7,062 bases of DNA. It comes from Selenomonadales bacterium (GTDB lineage Bacteria; Bacillota; Negativicutes; RGIG982). A model generated the notes under the pieces. It saw nothing but the letters and a program-made list of their open reading frames with translations, did no database searches and was not told the DNA's origin. The DNA lies in assembly GCA_017390595.1 (NCBI GenBank), contig JAFPBC010000110.1:1-7062 (forward strand), in the 5' to 3' direction. Numbering within the stretch: the stretch's first letter is position 1; each line of letters begins with the position of its first letter. A program made the translations under genes and the position numbers. Of the stretch, positions 6,217-7,062 are shown piece by piece.

Positions 6217-6245
6217 TTGTATTCGTTACCTCTTTTCAATATAAT
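6217..6245 (+). promoter_or_regulatory. Promoter of the small membrane protein gene
   Basis: -35 TTGTAT (6217-6222), a 17-bp spacer and a perfect -10 TATAAT (6240-6245). The transcript would begin near 6252, about 32 nt before the ATG. It is divergent from the binding-protein promoter. Confidence 0.6.
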
Positions 6246-6283
6246 GAAAGAAACTTACCAAACAAATAAAAAGGAGTACACTT

Positions 6284-6619
6284 ATGTCACGCAATCTCAC
6301 GAGATGGCTTCGCTTTCTCTTCATGTTCTATCTCTTATTCACCATAGCCATCGGCTACTTCGTCTATAACGGCACGCTCCCGTGGACAGACGACCTCATG
6401 GCGACCTCTGTATCGCACGTCGTTACCTTAGTCGGTATCATGCTCATGCGAAAACAGTACAAACTCGGCTTCTACATCATCTGCCTTGCCTCTCTCGTCG
6501 GCATCGGCTACAACTACTTCTTTTCGAAAATGGACTTCCTCTCCGCCAGCATCGGTATGCTCTACGTCCCCATCATCACAGCCCTCTTCTTAAAGAGCAA
6601 CTGGCATATCATGAAATAA
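6284..6619 (+). CDS. Small four-helix integral membrane protein of unknown function
   Basis: 111 residues; I do not recognise the family. ATG 6284 has AAGGAG eight bases upstream. Four hydrophobic segments are visible at about residues 8-28, 39-55, 60-80 and 84-103, joined by short loops. Few charged residues lie outside the loops (WTDD after helix 1, MRKQYK after helix 2). Positive charge at the N-terminus (MSRNLTRWLR) suggests that both ends face the cytoplasm. There is no cleavable signal peptide and there are no catalytic motifs. The gene is monocistronic, with its own promoter at 6217-6245 and a strong terminator after the TAA. It stands between the divergent importer genes and ahpC, with no sign that it belongs to either unit. 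Confidence 0.85.
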   Translation: MSRNLTRWLRFLFMFYLLFTIAIGYFVYNGTLPWTDDLMATSVSHVVTLVGIMLMRKQYKLGFYIICLASLVGIGYNYFFSKMDFLSASIGMLYVPIITALFLKSNWHIMK

Positions 6620-6639
6620 CGCATCATACGACAACCACG

Positions 6640-6670
6640 ACTTCCTCTCGCACAAGAGAGGAAGTTTTTT
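6640..6670 (+). terminator. Rho-independent terminator of the small membrane protein gene
   Basis: ACTTCCTCTC (6640-6649) pairs perfectly with GAGAGGAAGT (6656-6665) around a 6-nt loop, and Ts continue from 6665 to 6670, then ATTTT. It begins about 20 nt after the stop codon. Confidence 0.93.
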
Positions 6671-6797
6671 ATTTTCGCGATAACGCGATACTGCATCCCC
6701 ACCTACGCATCTATCATACTATGCCAAGCACACGTTTGCACGACCTTACCGCTCCTCTTCACTCCGCGATACCATTTTGCTGATCCCTCTCTTTTAT
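6671..6797. other. Intergenic DNA with no supported gene
   Basis: I see no coding frame with an SD here. The only structure is a small TCGCG-ATAA-CGCGA inverted repeat at 6675-6688. The stretch separates the upstream terminator from the ahpC control region. Confidence 0.6.
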
Positions 6798-6812
6798 CAA
6801 TAATAATTATCC
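6798..6812. promoter_or_regulatory. Candidate Fur/PerR-family box upstream of ahpC
   Basis: CAATAAT-A-ATTATCC is a 7-1-7 arrangement. By my count it matches the Fur core TGATAAT-N-ATTATCA at 11 of 14 arm positions and the PerR core TTATAAT-N-ATTATAA at 10 of 14. It lies 36 bp upstream of the -35, before an A/T-rich stretch (6814-6845) that could serve as an UP element. AT-rich DNA makes chance matches likely. Confidence 0.4.
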
Positions 6813-6847
6813 GCAAATAAAAATTTTATTTTTTCTTCAAAAACCTA

Positions 6848-6876
6848 TTGACAAATACATACCTTCATCGTATACT
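6848..6876 (+). promoter_or_regulatory. ahpC promoter
   Basis: A perfect -35 TTGACA (6848-6853), a 17-bp spacer and -10 TATACT (6871-6876). The predicted start is near 6883, leaving a leader of about 104 nt before the ahpC ATG. Confidence 0.85.
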
Positions 6877-6895
6877 TGCATTGTAGATGAGTTAG

Positions 6896-6919
6896 ATTCT
6901 CAATAGAGAATAATTACAA
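6896..6919. promoter_or_regulatory. Inverted repeat and overlapping PerR-like box just downstream of the ahpC start site
   Basis: ATTCTC-AATA-GAGAAT (6896-6911) is a perfect 6-4-6 inverted repeat about 13-28 bp after the predicted transcription start. Overlapping it, AGAGAAT-A-ATTACAA (6905-6919) matches the PerR core at about 10 of 14 positions. This is a roadblock-type operator position, which fits peroxide control of ahpC. It may instead fold as a small RNA hairpin. Confidence 0.4.
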
Positions 6920-6951
6920 ATTTCTACACCCCCAAAAAACCAAACCATTTC

Positions 6952-6967
6952 ATCAAAAAAATTTGAT
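6952..6967 (+). repeat. AT-rich hairpin directly upstream of the ahpC SD
   Basis: ATCAAA (6952-6957) and TTTGAT (6962-6967) form a perfect 6-bp arm pair with an AAAA loop. It ends four bases before the AAGGAG at 6972-6977. The stem is weak; it might protect the message or tune translation. Confidence 0.25.
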
Positions 6968-6986
6968 TTACAAGGAGATGATTTTT

Positions 6987-7062
6987 ATGTCTATGATCAA
7001 CAAAGAAGTAAGTAACTTTTCGGTACAAGCCTACCATAACGGCGAATTCAAAACGGTAACGA
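6987..7062 (+). CDS. ahpC: Alkyl hydroperoxide reductase subunit C (peroxiredoxin), N-terminal fragment cut by window edge
   Basis: Only 25 codons are in the window. The N-terminus, beginning MSMINKEVSNFSVQAYHNGE and ending FKTVT, closely matches the characteristic start of bacterial AhpC proteins. These cytoplasmic 2-Cys peroxiredoxins reduce hydrogen peroxide and organic peroxides with electrons from AhpF or a thioredoxin-like partner. The peroxidatic cysteine lies further on and is not visible, so activity cannot be judged. ATG 6987 has AAGGAG at 6972-6977, nine bases upstream. ATG 6993 (residue 3) is less well spaced. The long leader, near-consensus promoter and PerR-like sites fit an abundant, peroxide-responsive protein. 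Whether ahpF follows cannot be seen. Confidence 0.92.
   Translation, partial: MSMINKEVSNFSVQAYHNGEFKTVT

Noticed and set aside
6088..6245. Sigma-54 type (-24/-12) promoter near the importer genes
   Set aside because: I looked for GG-N10-GC spacing because of the neighbouring regulator. None fits, and ordinary -35/-10 elements are present instead.
6382..6783. Plus-strand open frame of 133 codons
   Set aside because: Out-of-frame overlap with the small membrane protein gene; it passes through the terminator at 6640-6670 and is His/Arg-rich.
1..7062. CRISPR array, insertion sequence, tRNA or phage attachment site
   Set aside because: No regular repeat-spacer pattern, transposase, tRNA fold or flanking duplication is visible; all long stretches are explained by ordinary genes.

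Overview
The window looks like chromosomal DNA of a Gram-positive-lineage (Firmicutes) anaerobe. Class Negativicutes (Selenomonas and relatives) is my best guess. It rests on the feel of the protein sequences, the roughly balanced base composition of the genes beside AT-rich intergenic DNA, consensus-like TTGACA/TATAAT promoters and strong purine-rich Shine-Dalgarno (SD) sequences. No sequence here proves the genus. There are no RNA genes, insertion sequences, CRISPR arrays or phage genes.

Layout. Positions 1-3473 hold a minus-strand cluster. A DhaR/AcoR-like AAA+ transcriptional regulator (3389-1485) has its own promoter. It is followed after 12 nt by trmB, the tRNA m7G46 methyltransferase (1472-822), and after 55 nt by an open frame that runs off the left edge (766-1). 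I relate that frame tentatively to the DUF2935 hemerythrin-like helical-bundle family. A long hairpin followed by a T tract lies across the trmB/third-gene junction and covers the third gene's start codon.

Positions 3601-6115 hold a minus-strand polar amino acid ABC importer, transcribed as lipoprotein (6054-5272), permease (5073-4417) and ATPase (4406-3651). Rho-independent terminators follow both the lipoprotein gene and the ATPase gene. The first of these probably favours surplus binding protein over the membrane components.

Positions 6217-7062 hold plus-strand genes. A 111-residue four-helix membrane protein of unknown function has its own promoter and terminator. The first 25 codons of ahpC (peroxiredoxin) follow at the right edge, behind a near-consensus promoter and candidate Fur/PerR-type sites.

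Working together. The importer and the peroxiredoxin are ordinary housekeeping or stress units. The regulator is more unusual. It has the body of a sigma-54 activator (GAF, PAS, AAA+, Fis helix-turn-helix) but lacks the GAFTGA loop that contacts sigma-54, as TyrR and DhaR do. It therefore probably works with the housekeeping polymerase. A 12-bp sequence occurs about 70 bp upstream of the -35 element of both the regulator gene and the lipoprotein gene, so the regulator may control itself and the adjacent transporter. That link is inference.
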